Source: Blastocatellia bacterium (GTDB lineage Bacteria; Acidobacteriota; Blastocatellia; HR10; J050). Taken from it: a stretch of DNA of 64,000 nt. The stretch lies in the NCBI GenBank assembly GCA_026985075.1, contig JALSQX010000022.1, forward strand, positions 1 through 64,000, read 5' to 3'. Shown one piece after another: positions 34,019 to 43,216 of the stretch. Position 1 is the stretch's first letter. Every line of letters begins with the position of its first letter. A model generated the notes under the pieces. It was not told where the DNA came from and did no database searches. It saw only the letters and a list, made by a program, of their open reading frames with translations. The translations under genes were made by a program, and so were the position numbers.

Positions 34019-35218
34019 ATGAACAGAGAAGCCATTGAGAAAGCGAAACGCCATTTCGAACAGATCTTGGAAGAGCAACTGGCGCGCGTCGAACGGCTGA
34101 AGCAGGATGAGGAATGGATTGACTATCAAGAGCTGAAACCCCTCTATATTGGCATCGTGGGAGGAGATGGTATTGGGCCTTATATCGCCGAACAGGCCCA
34201 GCGCGTGCTCGCCTTTTTACTGGCCAATGCCCTGGAGTCAGGGCGGGTCGCTTTCAAAGTGATCGAAGGCCTGACGATCGAGAACCGCGCCCGGGTGGGG
34301 AAAGCCATCCCCGATGATGTGCTCGAGCAACTGAAACAGTGTCCCGTCATTCTCAAAGGCCCGACAACGACGCCTCGGAAGGGTGACCCCTGGCCGAATA
34401 TCGAAAGCGCCAACGTGGCCATGCGTCGGGAGTTGGACTTGTTCGCCAATGTCCGACCGGTGCGCGTACCCCAAGAGGGGATCGACTGGATCTTCTTCCG
34501 CGAGAATACAGAGGGCGCCTATATGCTCGGCAGCAAGGGCATTGAGGTGACAGACGACCTCGCCATGGACTTCAAGGTCATTACCACGCCGGGAAGCGAG
34601 CGGATCATCCGGTTGGCCTTCGATTACGCCAAGAAGAACCACATCGACCGCGTCACCGCTGTGACCAAGGCCAATGTGATCAAGACGACCGATGGGAAGT
34701 TCTTGAGCATCTTCTACGAGATAGCCAAAGAATACCCTGAGATTCGGGCCGACGATTGGTACATCGACATCATGACGGCCAAGCTCGTCGATCCCCAGCG
34801 ACGAACGCAGTTCCGCGTCATGGTTCTTCCTAACCTTTACGGTGATATTTTGACCGATGAAGCGGCTCAATTCCAGGGAGGAGTGGGCACGGCCGGGGCG
34901 GCCAATATCGGGAAGCGCTACGCCATGTTCGAGGCCATTCATGGCTCGGCCCCTCGCATGGTCCAAGAAGGCCGAACGCAATACGCCGATCCCAGCAGCA
35001 TGCTTCGAGCGACGGCCATGCTCCTGAATCACATTGGATACGAGCATCTCGGACGTAAGCTCGATATGGCCTTGGACATTTGTGGCCAATATGAGAAGAA
35101 GCTGGTCATCACCGGTCGGGCCGATGGAGCGACTGGCGCGGCGTTTGCCGATTATGTCATGGATACGCTCAAGGATCCTCAACTGGAGAGTCGCTGGGAA
35201 CATTACCAGCAAGGGTAA
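34019..35218 (+). CDS. icd: Isocitrate dehydrogenase
   Basis: A 399-residue member of the isocitrate/isopropylmalate dehydrogenase family. GIVGGDGIGPYIAEQA opens the fold; FFRENTEGAYMLG, DRVTAVTKANVIKTTDGKF and PNLYGDILTDEAAQFQGG carry substrate and Mg2+ residues including the catalytic Tyr/Lys and Asp pairs. FEAIHGSAPRM ends the cofactor loop. It converts isocitrate to 2-oxoglutarate. The gene starts behind caggagggatgc. Cofactor preference was not resolved. It sits after sdh and mdh, forming a scattered TCA group. Confidence 0.93.
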   Translation: MNREAIEKAKRHFEQILEEQLARVERLKQDEEWIDYQELKPLYIGIVGGDGIGPYIAEQAQRVLAFLLANALESGRVAFKVIEGLTIENRARVGKAIPDDVLEQLKQCPVILKGPTTTPRKGDPWPNIESANVAMRRELDLFANVRPVRVPQEGIDWIFFRENTEGAYMLGSKGIEVTDDLAMDFKVITTPGSERIIRLAFDYAKKNHIDRVTAVTKANVIKTTDGKFLSIFYEIAKEYPEIRADDWYIDIMTAKLVDPQRRTQFRVMVLPNLYGDILTDEAAQFQGGVGTAGAANIGKRYAMFEAIHGSAPRMVQEGRTQYADPSSMLRATAMLLNHIGYEHLGRKLDMALDICGQYEKKLVITGRADGATGAAFADYVMDTLKDPQLESRWEHYQQG

Positions 35219-35591
35219 TTCCCAGGGCTCCCCGATCGGTCATCTTGGTGGATGGTATGGCTGAACGGAGAGAGAGAACCGCAAAACGGAGCCCGAATCC
35301 ACCACGCTCCTCCTGGGGGTGACGACGAAAGCCGGCGTGTTCCGAGAGGGCGTGCTCAGACTATCGGGTGGTACGAAACATACCTCCCTTTTTCCGCGCC
35401 CCCGAGGAAGGTGTCCCGTCCACTCCTGTCGCCCTCGTTGGGGGTTGCTTTCAGCTCGGTTGGGATACACAATTGTTGGCATGAGTCGGGACGCCAACTC
35501 GAGCGTGGAACCGGGCTGGTTCGCCTTCGTCTCTTCAGGATGGCCCGAATGGTCCTCGCTCTGCGAGAATAACCCCGTCAGATGAGAACAT
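35219..35591. other. Intergenic region between icd and rsgA
   Basis: About 370 bases with several overlapping short open frames but no protein features, no clear terminator and no clear promoter. Confidence 0.4.
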
Positions 35592-36530
35592 ATGGCCGAA
35601 CTCCCCACCGGGAAAGTTTTACGATCGATTCGCGGGCACTTCTGGGTAGCCGCCGGGAACGAGATCTATCATTGTCTGGCCCGGGATAGTGTGATGAAAG
35701 CGAGCAAGGGCTCGACGCCCATAACCGTCGGCGACGACGTCCGTTTTGAGCTCGTCGATGAAGCTGAGGGGGAAGGAATTATCGTTGAAGTTCTCCCTCG
35801 TCGGACCAAGCTCTCTCGAAAAGTCCAAACGAGTCCCTCCGAGAAGAGTGGTTACGAAGATGTCGTCGCCGCCAACGTTGATCAGCTCGTGATCGTCGCT
35901 TCGGTCCGACAGCCCCCCCTGAGGCCGGGGCTCATCGACCGCTATCTGGTCGCTGCTGGGAAAGGAGGACTCGATCCTCTCATCTGTCTCAACAAGATCG
36001 ACCTGGCCCGATCTGAAGAGGTCGAGCCGATCGTTGAGATCTATCGGAGTCTCGGTTATCCGGTCATCCTCACCAGCGCCCGATCGGGGCAGGGAGTGGA
36101 CGAGTTGCGCCATCATCTCAGAGACAAAATCTCTGTATTTGCCGGTCACTCGGGGGTTGGCAAATCGACCCTGTTGAAGCAGCTCTGTCCGGGCATTGAG
36201 GTCAAGGTGGCCGAAGTGAATCCCAAGACGGGTCGGGGGCGACATACGACCACCACTGCCCAACTCGTTCCCCTGCCTGAGGGAGGGTACGTCATTGATA
36301 CGCCGGGCATCCGGCAATTCGGACTGTGGGATTTGACCCCGGAAGATGTTCAGGCCTATTTTGTTGAAATTGCCGAGACTGCTCGAGAGTGTCGGTTTCG
36401 CGATTGTTCGCACACGGTTGAACCAGGTTGTGCTGTGCGCCAGGCCGTTCAGCAAGGCCGCATTCATCCACAGCGCTGGGAACATTTTCTCAAGCTTCGG
36501 GAGGAGGCCAAGCAAGCCCATACGTTTTGA
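35592..36530 (+). CDS. rsgA: Ribosome small-subunit biogenesis GTPase
   Basis: A 312-residue circularly permuted GTPase. Order of motifs is OB-fold N-terminus, then NKIDLAR (G4), TSARSGQG (G5), GHSGVGKSTLL (G1) and DTPGIRQFG (G3), the permuted order that defines RsgA/YjeQ. The C-terminal zinc site is CRFRDCSHTVEPGC. It acts in late 30S maturation. The start at 35592 is the first ATG of the conserved OB domain (GKVLRSIRGHFWV). Confidence 0.96.
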   Translation: MAELPTGKVLRSIRGHFWVAAGNEIYHCLARDSVMKASKGSTPITVGDDVRFELVDEAEGEGIIVEVLPRRTKLSRKVQTSPSEKSGYEDVVAANVDQLVIVASVRQPPLRPGLIDRYLVAAGKGGLDPLICLNKIDLARSEEVEPIVEIYRSLGYPVILTSARSGQGVDELRHHLRDKISVFAGHSGVGKSTLLKQLCPGIEVKVAEVNPKTGRGRHTTTTAQLVPLPEGGYVIDTPGIRQFGLWDLTPEDVQAYFVEIAETARECRFRDCSHTVEPGCAVRQAVQQGRIHPQRWEHFLKLREEAKQAHTF

Positions 36531-36614
36531 TGTGCTGTGAGTGGTGACCACCCCTCTCTCATCGAGGCGTGGGGGCTTCAGCAGTCTGGGCTCACATCAG
36601 ACAATCGGTACATC

Positions 36615-36643
36615 TTGACGAAAGGGAGTTGGTTGTGTACTTT
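36615..36643 (+). promoter_or_regulatory. Probable promoter of tRNA-Ala
   Basis: TTGACG (36615-36620), 17-base spacer and TACTTT (36638-36643), 14 bases before the tRNA 5' end. Confidence 0.45.
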
Positions 36644-36656
36644 TAATATTCCTGGT

Positions 36657-36732
<76 letters not shown>

Positions 36733-36784
36733 GCCTGGAATTCCCCTTTTGATCCCACCGTCTTCATCCCATCACTGGATTTCT

Positions 36785-37852
36785 TCAGAGAAGAGATCTT
36801 CCGCTGTCGCTCTCGTAGAAATGCGCGTTCTCCATGTGGAATGCAATATTGACCATGTCGCCCATGGTGAGGTTATGGTGGGGAGCGGCCACCAGGCTCA
36901 CGTGGGCTCCCTCGATGTCACAGATGATCACATCCTGATTCCCCTGGGGCTCGATCAGATACACTTTGGCCGGATATCCGCCCTGGCGGGCGAGCGTCAC
37001 GTGTTGGGGGCGGATTCCCATCTTGACGCGTGAGGCGAATCTCCGGGGCGTTCGCGATCGGGGAATCTTCAGGAGCAAGGCGCCGAGTCGCGCGTAGACC
37101 TCCTCACCCCGTTCTTCCAAGGCAACATCCAGGAGATTCATGGGTGGATGACCGATGAACTCGGCAGTGAACAGGGTTGGAGGGCGCTCATAGAGCATTT
37201 CGGCTGGACCGACGGCTTCCAACGCCCCATCCCTCATCACGGCGATGCGATCGGCCATGGTCAAAGCCTCGGTCTGATCGTGGGTCACGTAGATCGTGGT
37301 GATGCTCAGTTCCTTTTGCAGCCGCTTGATCTCCGCCCGCATGGTGACGCGTAGCCGGGCATCGAGGTTCGACAACGGTTCGTCGAACAGAAGGAGGCGC
37401 GGTTTCTTAATGAGCGCTCGACCGAGCGCCACCCTTTGCTGTTGACCACCAGAGAGCATGCCCGGTTTTCGATCAAGGACCTCGGTCAATCCCAGCATCT
37501 CGGCCATCTGTATGACCTCCCGGCGGATCTCGGTCTTGGGCTTTCTCTGAATCGTGAGGGGAAAGGCCAGGTTTTCGTAGACGGTCATGTGAGGATAGAG
37601 AGCATAACTCTGGAACACCATGCCGAGATGACGATCCTTGGCCGGGACGCGATTGACGATCCTCCCATCAAATTCAATTGTCCCCTCGCTCGGACGGTAA
37701 ATGCCGGCGATCATCAGGAGCGTGGTCGTCTTCCCGCACCCAGATGGACCGAGGAGAGCCATGAACTCTCCATCTTCGATATTCAGGTTCAAATTCTTCA
37801 CCACCATCGTGCCATCGAAGTTTTTGGATACGTTATTCAGTCTGACCCTCAT
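36785..37852 (-). CDS. Sugar-type ABC importer ATPase (MalK/UgpC-like)
   Basis: A 355-residue ATPase. Walker A is GPSGCGKTT, signature LSGGQQQR, Walker B LLLFDEPLSNLD and the switch His in YVTHDQTEA. A C-terminal MalK-type regulatory OB domain follows (residues ~240-355). It powers the two permeases encoded just upstream on the same strand. ATG 37852 follows gaggatcgcc; the in-frame ATG at 37864 includes that sequence. It ends a four-gene operon and converges on tRNA-Ala. Confidence 0.93.
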   Translation of the reverse strand: MRVRLNNVSKNFDGTMVVKNLNLNIEDGEFMALLGPSGCGKTTTLLMIAGIYRPSEGTIEFDGRIVNRVPAKDRHLGMVFQSYALYPHMTVYENLAFPLTIQRKPKTEIRREVIQMAEMLGLTEVLDRKPGMLSGGQQQRVALGRALIKKPRLLLFDEPLSNLDARLRVTMRAEIKRLQKELSITTIYVTHDQTEALTMADRIAVMRDGALEAVGPAEMLYERPPTLFTAEFIGHPPMNLLDVALEERGEEVYARLGALLLKIPRSRTPRRFASRVKMGIRPQHVTLARQGGYPAKVYLIEPQGNQDVIICDIEGAHVSLVAAPHHNLTMGDMVNIAFHMENAHFYESDSGRSLL

Positions 37853-37864
37853 GGCGATCCTCAT

Positions 37865-38740
37865 TCATGCGGCACCTTTGGTCCCCCCGCTGAAGATTCT
37901 CAGCAGGGATTTTTGCGCCAACAGGAAAAAGAGCAGGACAGGAATGAGCTGGAAGAGTCCCACGGCAGCAACCTGGCCATAATTGACGGGCGAGGTCGTG
38001 GAGATCATATTATTGAGATAAGTCGAGATCGTGCTTCGGGTTTGATCGATCATGAAAGAATAGGGGATCAGGAACGAGTAGTACCCCCATCCTTGGATGA
38101 AAGAGAAGATGGCCAGGGCGAAGATTCCCGGCCGTATTTGCGGCAGGATGATCGCCCACCAAGCCCGCAGGCGAGAGCATCCATCGATGAGCGCGGCTCG
38201 TTCCATGTCCCAAGGGACGTTGTCGAAAAAGCCTTTCATCAACCATATCCCCAGGGGAAGCTGCATGGCCGTGCTGACGAGCGTCACGCCTCCCAGCGTG
38301 TTGTATCCCAAGAGCCCACCGATGATCGGAACGGCCGAGATCCACCGGAGCACAAAGTAAATGGCGAGAAGGAGCGTGATGCTGGGAAAGGCGTGAAGGA
38401 GCAAAGTGAGCGTGAGCGTGAACCGTCGGCCGGGGAAGCTCATGCGAGAAAGGGCATATCCGGCTAACGCGGAGAGGAAAACCACTCCCACCGTGATCCC
38501 CAGGGCGAAGACGAGCGTATTGATCGTCACCTGCCAGATGAGAGGATCTTTGAGAAAGGACCAGTTCCGGAGCGTGAATCCGCCTAATTCCCCCCGCGCG
38601 TTCACCGGCATGAGGCCGAACGTTCTCAACGAAAATGTGGAAATCAATAACCATGCGTATCCCAGAAGAATGGGAAGGGTGACGACGACCAGGATGAGAA
38701 CCAGTGCAATTCGTGTCGTCCACTCCGAGAGCTTCTCCAT
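37865..38740 (-). CDS. ABC importer permease, MalG-like
   Basis: A 291-residue inner-membrane permease with six expected helices and the EAA-type loop MERAALIDGCSRLRAWWAIILPQIRPG near residue 195, which contacts the ATPase. It belongs to the carbohydrate (CUT1) group and pairs with the MalF-like gene beginning at 39,695. It sits 12 bases before the ATPase gene. The sugar is unknown. Confidence 0.93.
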   Translation of the reverse strand: MEKLSEWTTRIALVLILVVVTLPILLGYAWLLISTFSLRTFGLMPVNARGELGGFTLRNWSFLKDPLIWQVTINTLVFALGITVGVVFLSALAGYALSRMSFPGRRFTLTLTLLLHAFPSITLLLAIYFVLRWISAVPIIGGLLGYNTLGGVTLVSTAMQLPLGIWLMKGFFDNVPWDMERAALIDGCSRLRAWWAIILPQIRPGIFALAIFSFIQGWGYYSFLIPYSFMIDQTRSTISTYLNNMISTTSPVNYGQVAAVGLFQLIPVLLFFLLAQKSLLRIFSGGTKGAA

Positions 38741-38750
38741 ACGTCTCTCC

Positions 38751-39695
38751 TTACAGCGATTCGATCAGAGGCCGTTGTATGAGCGCCTTCAGGCGGAAAA
38801 ATCGAAGAGAGATCACCGAGAGCAAAACCCCGATGAGGACGAGAAGCGCTGCTAAAGCCGCCCCGAATCCCCACTGAAAATACCCCCAGTAGTTGTTCAA
38901 CGCCCGGTGATAGGCCCACAACGCCCAGACTTCCGTATTGTACGCTCCATCAGTGAGAATGAGGATCTGTTCGAAAGAAGTGAGGAGCGAGAGTGTTTGA
39001 TAAACGATCACGAAGAGAAGCGGCCACCGGAGCAGGGGAAGAACGACATGGCGAATTTGTTTCCACCGACTGGCTCCATCGACCATCGCTGCTCGGAAGA
39101 GGTCGACGGGGATGGATTGAATGGCCGAGGTGAAAATGATCATCCCGAAGGAAGCACCGATGTAGCCGTTGACCAGCACGATGGCCAGCAGAGGATGAGC
39201 GGCAACCCAATATCGGGGAGCAATGCCCAATGGCTCGAGGAATAGTTGATTGATCACACCATAGGGTGCATCAGCGGCGAGAAAAATCCACATCATGACG
39301 TAAACGACGGTGGGCGTCACCCGAGGAAGGAGCCATACAGCCCGAAACAGCGTACCCATTCTCGGCGATACGTATGTCGTCAAAATGGCCAGGAGGAGGC
39401 CCATCCCAACATTGAAAAAAACGAGCGTGAGCGCTACATACTGAAGGGTGAGCCAGAGGCGACTCATGGCTCTTGGACTGTTCAGGATCTTCGCATAATT
39501 GGCCAGTCCCACCCAGTGCCAGTGCCGAAATCCCGTGCTCGAGCTCATGTCCGTCGCGGAGAGGAAGCCGGTGATGACGACCGGCAGGACGAAGAAGAGC
39601 ATCACCAGGAGGAAACTGGGCAACAGGAATCCCATCGCCTCCCAGCGATCGCGTCGGCCAACATGTGCCTTTCGTGTTCTGAGATTGCCCGACAT
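38751..39695 (-). CDS. ABC importer permease, MalF-like
   Basis: A 314-residue permease with six hydrophobic helices and an EAA loop (LFRAAMVDGASRWKQIRHVVLPLLRWP) typical of CUT1 importers. The start ATG 39695 follows gaggttcttcg; an in-frame ATG at 39728 is an alternative. It heads the permease pair, just after the binding-protein gene. It forms the transmembrane channel with the MalG-like protein. Confidence 0.92.
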   Translation of the reverse strand: MSGNLRTRKAHVGRRDRWEAMGFLLPSFLLVMLFFVLPVVITGFLSATDMSSSTGFRHWHWVGLANYAKILNSPRAMSRLWLTLQYVALTLVFFNVGMGLLLAILTTYVSPRMGTLFRAVWLLPRVTPTVVYVMMWIFLAADAPYGVINQLFLEPLGIAPRYWVAAHPLLAIVLVNGYIGASFGMIIFTSAIQSIPVDLFRAAMVDGASRWKQIRHVVLPLLRWPLLFVIVYQTLSLLTSFEQILILTDGAYNTEVWALWAYHRALNNYWGYFQWGFGAALAALLVLIGVLLSVISLRFFRLKALIQRPLIESL

Positions 39696-39794
39696 CGAAG
39701 AACCTCTGAGTAATGAATCCCTATTCATCCGAGGAGCGGTGGATGGTTTTCCCTCGGGATGATGATCCGCGTTCCCCTGCCCATGGACGAGCCC

Positions 39795-41234
39795 TCATTC
39801 AATGATCAGCTCCTCTCCGAGTTCTGCACGAAGCTCATCCATGGCCGTCCGGGCGGCTTCTTCCGGCGTCGTCTTTCCCGTCTGAGCCATCAACATATTC
39901 TCCCACAGGATGTCGAAATAGAGCGGATAAAGAGCATGGTTAGGGAGAAAATAGTTCGACCGGAGCATGTAAGAAATGTCGCGGAGGAAATCGCGCCGCT
40001 GGCTGAGCATGGCGAAACGGGGATGGGACGGCGGTGGGAGATGATACATCTGATGTTTCAGAATCCCCAGATGCGTGCTTTCCAAAGCATGACGGTCATT
40101 CAACGCCGGCGTCGTCATTTTGGCCAGGAGGTGGAGGCTGAGTCGTTGATGCGCTTTGCCCGAAGCGCTCGCCGAGGTGATCATGTAAACGACAGGATGC
40201 GAGAGCGTCCCCGCCGGCCGCCCCCGAATGCCAGATGGGATCAGCGCATATCCGATATGCTCTCTGAGGAACCGCGCTCCACCGACATCGCTCAAGTAAT
40301 TCTCGGCCCAGTCGGCATAATGCCAGGATCCACCGTTCCAAAACAAAACCCGATTGTGGGCTACAGTATCGTGCCATATTCTCCAGGCCGTCCCAATGAG
40401 GTCATCAGGCGTCACGCCGGTGGTCACACAGCGTCTCTGAAACTGGTACCAGCGGATTAACGCCTCTTCGGTGATCACCAGTTTATCGAGGTCCGGATCA
40501 TAGAGCCGGCCACCATAGGCGACATAGAATTGCAAGAAATCGGCGCCGATGAGGGGACGGGGCCAGTATCCATGTCCGGGAGCAACGACGCCTCGCCGAA
40601 CGGCTTTCTCGGCCGTGGCGATCATATCGTCCAGAGTGAATTCACCGTATTGAATTCTCTCCGGCAGATGATCGATGGCGTCATCAGACCACCCCAACTC
40701 CTTCAATTTCGTTTTGCTGAAATACATCGGGCGGCACTCCACATCCTGTGGTATGGCCCATACTTTACCCCGCCAGGTGCAGGCCGTCCACAGGCGATCG
40801 AGGATGCCCTCGAATTCGGGATGGCGAGCGGTGAGTTCTTCGATGCTATCGGCAAGAGGAACGATGTATCCAGCCTGAGCCCAGATGGCGATGTCTTCAT
40901 GCCCGGACAAGATGATGTCCGGTCCCATCCCCGCCTCGGCGGCCATGACGAATTTTTTCTTGTAATCTCCCCAGGAGAGCGAGGCAGGGTCATTCACTGC
41001 CGAAACCGACATGGATCGAAAAACTTCCAGCGAGGTCTCTTTCTTCAAAGTCATCCAGGCATCATACGCATTGTCCGCTCGCCAATGCTCCGCCTGGCTG
41101 GCGAACGCCCAGATGACGAGTTGATTGGGATCATCGGGCGCCCGGGACGCACAGCCCGGCGAGGAGAATAGACAACAAATGGCGAGTAGATGTGCGACCC
41201 CCATCGCCGGCCAGCCATCCCCAACTCTTTTCAT
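39795..41234 (-). CDS. Extracellular solute-binding lipoprotein of ABC importer
   Basis: A protein of about 479 residues from the extracellular solute-binding family 1 group. Its N-terminus is a lipoprotein signal with lipobox SSPGC (Cys28 from ATG 41234). Motifs such as AAEAGMGPDIILSGHEDIAIW and YIVPLADSIEEL are typical of sugar-binding proteins. It delivers the solute to the permeases encoded downstream on the same strand. GTG 41249 is an alternative start. Substrate unknown; a sugar or oligosaccharide is expected. Confidence 0.9.
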   Translation of the reverse strand: MKRVGDGWPAMGVAHLLAICCLFSSPGCASRAPDDPNQLVIWAFASQAEHWRADNAYDAWMTLKKETSLEVFRSMSVSAVNDPASLSWGDYKKKFVMAAEAGMGPDIILSGHEDIAIWAQAGYIVPLADSIEELTARHPEFEGILDRLWTACTWRGKVWAIPQDVECRPMYFSKTKLKELGWSDDAIDHLPERIQYGEFTLDDMIATAEKAVRRGVVAPGHGYWPRPLIGADFLQFYVAYGGRLYDPDLDKLVITEEALIRWYQFQRRCVTTGVTPDDLIGTAWRIWHDTVAHNRVLFWNGGSWHYADWAENYLSDVGGARFLREHIGYALIPSGIRGRPAGTLSHPVVYMITSASASGKAHQRLSLHLLAKMTTPALNDRHALESTHLGILKHQMYHLPPPSHPRFAMLSQRRDFLRDISYMLRSNYFLPNHALYPLYFDILWENMLMAQTGKTTPEEAARTAMDELRAELGEELIIE

Positions 41235-41298
41235 ACTCACTGCATTCACCGGTTCTCTTGCTGAGTATCTCGTACTCCGGAACCGCCATTCTCATGCT

Positions 41299-41327
41299 TT
41301 TATTGACCATGAAGGGGACTCTGTCAA
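41299..41327 (-). promoter_or_regulatory. Promoter of the sugar ABC importer operon
   Basis: On the minus strand, TTGACA (41322-41327), 17-base spacer and AATAAA (41299-41304). Confidence 0.55.
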
Positions 41328-41538
41328 GGGCGATTGCGTCACTGTGGGGAACGTGGGGCCAAGAGGTGCCCGAGAGAACAGACGACCTATAGATTCTCCG
41401 CAGGGTCGAAGCCTCATCTTTGGCCCGCCCGCATCGAGGAAAGCCAGTATCGATGCCTGGCCAGTACACGTGCGGACGATGCCGGGTGATGGTGATGAAC
41501 TCTTTGACGACGAACTTTTTTCTTTCGAGAAGCCGATC

Positions 41539-41567
41539 TTGACTCTGCGCGACGCCGAGAGTAAATT
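41539..41567 (+). promoter_or_regulatory. Promoter of the acyl-CoA operon
   Basis: TTGACT (41539-41544), 17-base spacer and TAAATT (41562-41567), 38 bases before the ligase ATG at 41606. Confidence 0.6.
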
Positions 41568-41605
41568 TGTCGCTCCCGAACCTTGGTGAGCCGGTGCGAG
41601 AGGCC

Positions 41606-43207
41606 ATGAAGCGAGCTCAACTGACCCCTCTGCTGTTCAAACGTCGAGCGGCTGAACTCTTCGGAAGCAAAATCGGCGTCGTCTGTGGTGACCGAAGATT
41701 CACCTATGGGGAATTCGCCGAGCGGATCGATCGTTTCTCCAGGGCACTCGTCCAGTTGGGCGTTCGTCCCGGAGACCGCGTCGCGTTTCTCAGTTATAAT
41801 TGTCATCGGTTGCTTGAGGCGTACTATGGGGTCGTTCAAATGGGAGCCATTCTTCAGCCCCTGAATATCCGTCTCTCAGCGCGGGAACTGGCGTTCATTC
41901 TCAACGATGCTGAAGCCTCGGTTCTCTTTCTGGATCCGGAGTTCATCGAACTCGTTGAGCGCTTTCGCTCTGAGTTGAGGACGGTGAAGATGTTCATCGC
42001 GCTGGATGAGGGCCAGGAAGAAAAGTGGTTGTTCGGCGCATCCTATGAGAATCTCCTGACCAATGCGACGGGAGAACCTCCCGTTCATGAGATCGACGAA
42101 GATGATGTCGCCGAACTCTTTTATACCAGCGGGACGACCGGTGATCCGAAGGGGGTCATGCTCACTCATCGGAATATCTATCTCCACACGCTGAGCGTGT
42201 TGGCCGCTTATCCGGCCAAGGAGAACGAGCCCGAGATCATCCAATTGCACACCATCCCGCTATTTCACGTCAACGGGTGGGGGACGCCGCAGACGGTCAC
42301 CTGTGTCGGCGGCAAGCATGTGATGTTGAAGCGATTTGATCCCGCCACTGTGCTTCAGTTGATCGAGCGCGAGCGCGTGACGCGGTTTTCGCTCGTTCCC
42401 ACGATGGCCAATGCTCTATTGAACTTTCCCGATCTGGAGAAATACGACTGCAGCAGCGTGGTGAGCATCAATCTCGGCGGTGCTGCTCCCACGGTAGAAA
42501 TGGTGAAGGCCCTCGAAGAGCAATTTGATTGCGAAGCATTCGCCGGGTATGGGCTGACGGAGACGTCGCCCGTATTGACTCTCTCCGTCTTGAAGAGTAC
42601 ATTGCGGCATCTCCCCCCCGAGGAGCAACTTCGGCGGAAGGCGATGACTGGACTCCCCATTCCCGGCGTGGAATTGCGGGTCGTGGACGAGCGGGGTCGC
42701 GATGTTCCTCATGATGGTCGACATATGGGAGAGATCATCGTGCGTTCGGGAACGGTCATGAAGGGTTACTGGCGACGACCCGAAGACACGGCCAGAGTGA
42801 TCAAGGACGGATGGTTCTATACCGGCGATATGGCCACTATCGACGAAGAAGGATACGTGCTCATCGTGGATCGGAAAAAGGACATCATCATTAGTGGCGG
42901 CGAGAATATCTCGTCCATTGAGGTCGAGAAGGTCATCGCGTCTCATCCCGCCGTGTTCGAATGTGCTGTGATACCGGTTCCCGACGATCGGTGGGGGGAA
43001 GTGCCTAAAGCTCTCGTCGTCGTCAAACCGGGCCATCAGTTGAGCGAGCGCGAGCTCATCGAATACTGCCGCGCTCGACTCGCTCATTTCAAGGTTCCCA
43101 AGTCGGTCGAATTCCGCCCGAGTCTCCCTAAGGGGGGGACGGGAAAGATTCTCAAAAGGGAACTCAAGGAGGAATACTGGCGTGGGCGTGAACGCCGCGT
43201 GCACTGA
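41606..43207 (+). CDS. Acyl-CoA ligase (AMP-forming, medium-chain/aromatic type)
   Basis: A 533-residue adenylate-forming ligase. Motifs are YTSGTTGDPKGVMLTH (AMP binding), FHVNGWG, GYGLTETSP, YTGDMATIDEEGY and the C-terminal catalytic Lys in GGTGKILKRELK. It activates a carboxylic acid to its CoA thioester with ATP. It leads an operon of acyl-CoA dehydrogenase, SCP2, DUF35, thiolase-fold and MaoC genes, so it probably primes the acid for beta-oxidation-like breakdown. The promoter position supports ATG 41606; GTG 41594 is possible. Confidence 0.93.
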   Translation: MKRAQLTPLLFKRRAAELFGSKIGVVCGDRRFTYGEFAERIDRFSRALVQLGVRPGDRVAFLSYNCHRLLEAYYGVVQMGAILQPLNIRLSARELAFILNDAEASVLFLDPEFIELVERFRSELRTVKMFIALDEGQEEKWLFGASYENLLTNATGEPPVHEIDEDDVAELFYTSGTTGDPKGVMLTHRNIYLHTLSVLAAYPAKENEPEIIQLHTIPLFHVNGWGTPQTVTCVGGKHVMLKRFDPATVLQLIERERVTRFSLVPTMANALLNFPDLEKYDCSSVVSINLGGAAPTVEMVKALEEQFDCEAFAGYGLTETSPVLTLSVLKSTLRHLPPEEQLRRKAMTGLPIPGVELRVVDERGRDVPHDGRHMGEIIVRSGTVMKGYWRRPEDTARVIKDGWFYTGDMATIDEEGYVLIVDRKKDIIISGGENISSIEVEKVIASHPAVFECAVIPVPDDRWGEVPKALVVVKPGHQLSERELIEYCRARLAHFKVPKSVEFRPSLPKGGTGKILKRELKEEYWRGRERRVH

Positions 43208-43216
43208 GGAGGGCCT

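Larger units (their letters stand above)
41235..41605. other. Divergent intergenic region with two promoters
   Basis: About 370 bases between the ABC importer and the acyl-CoA operon. It holds good promoters in both directions (41299-41327 leftward and 41539-41567 rightward). No gene seen. Confidence 0.5.

Noticed and set aside
37436-38467. Plus-strand open frame of about 340 codons
   Set aside because: Antisense to the ABC ATPase and permease genes; charged, low-complexity translation without any domain.
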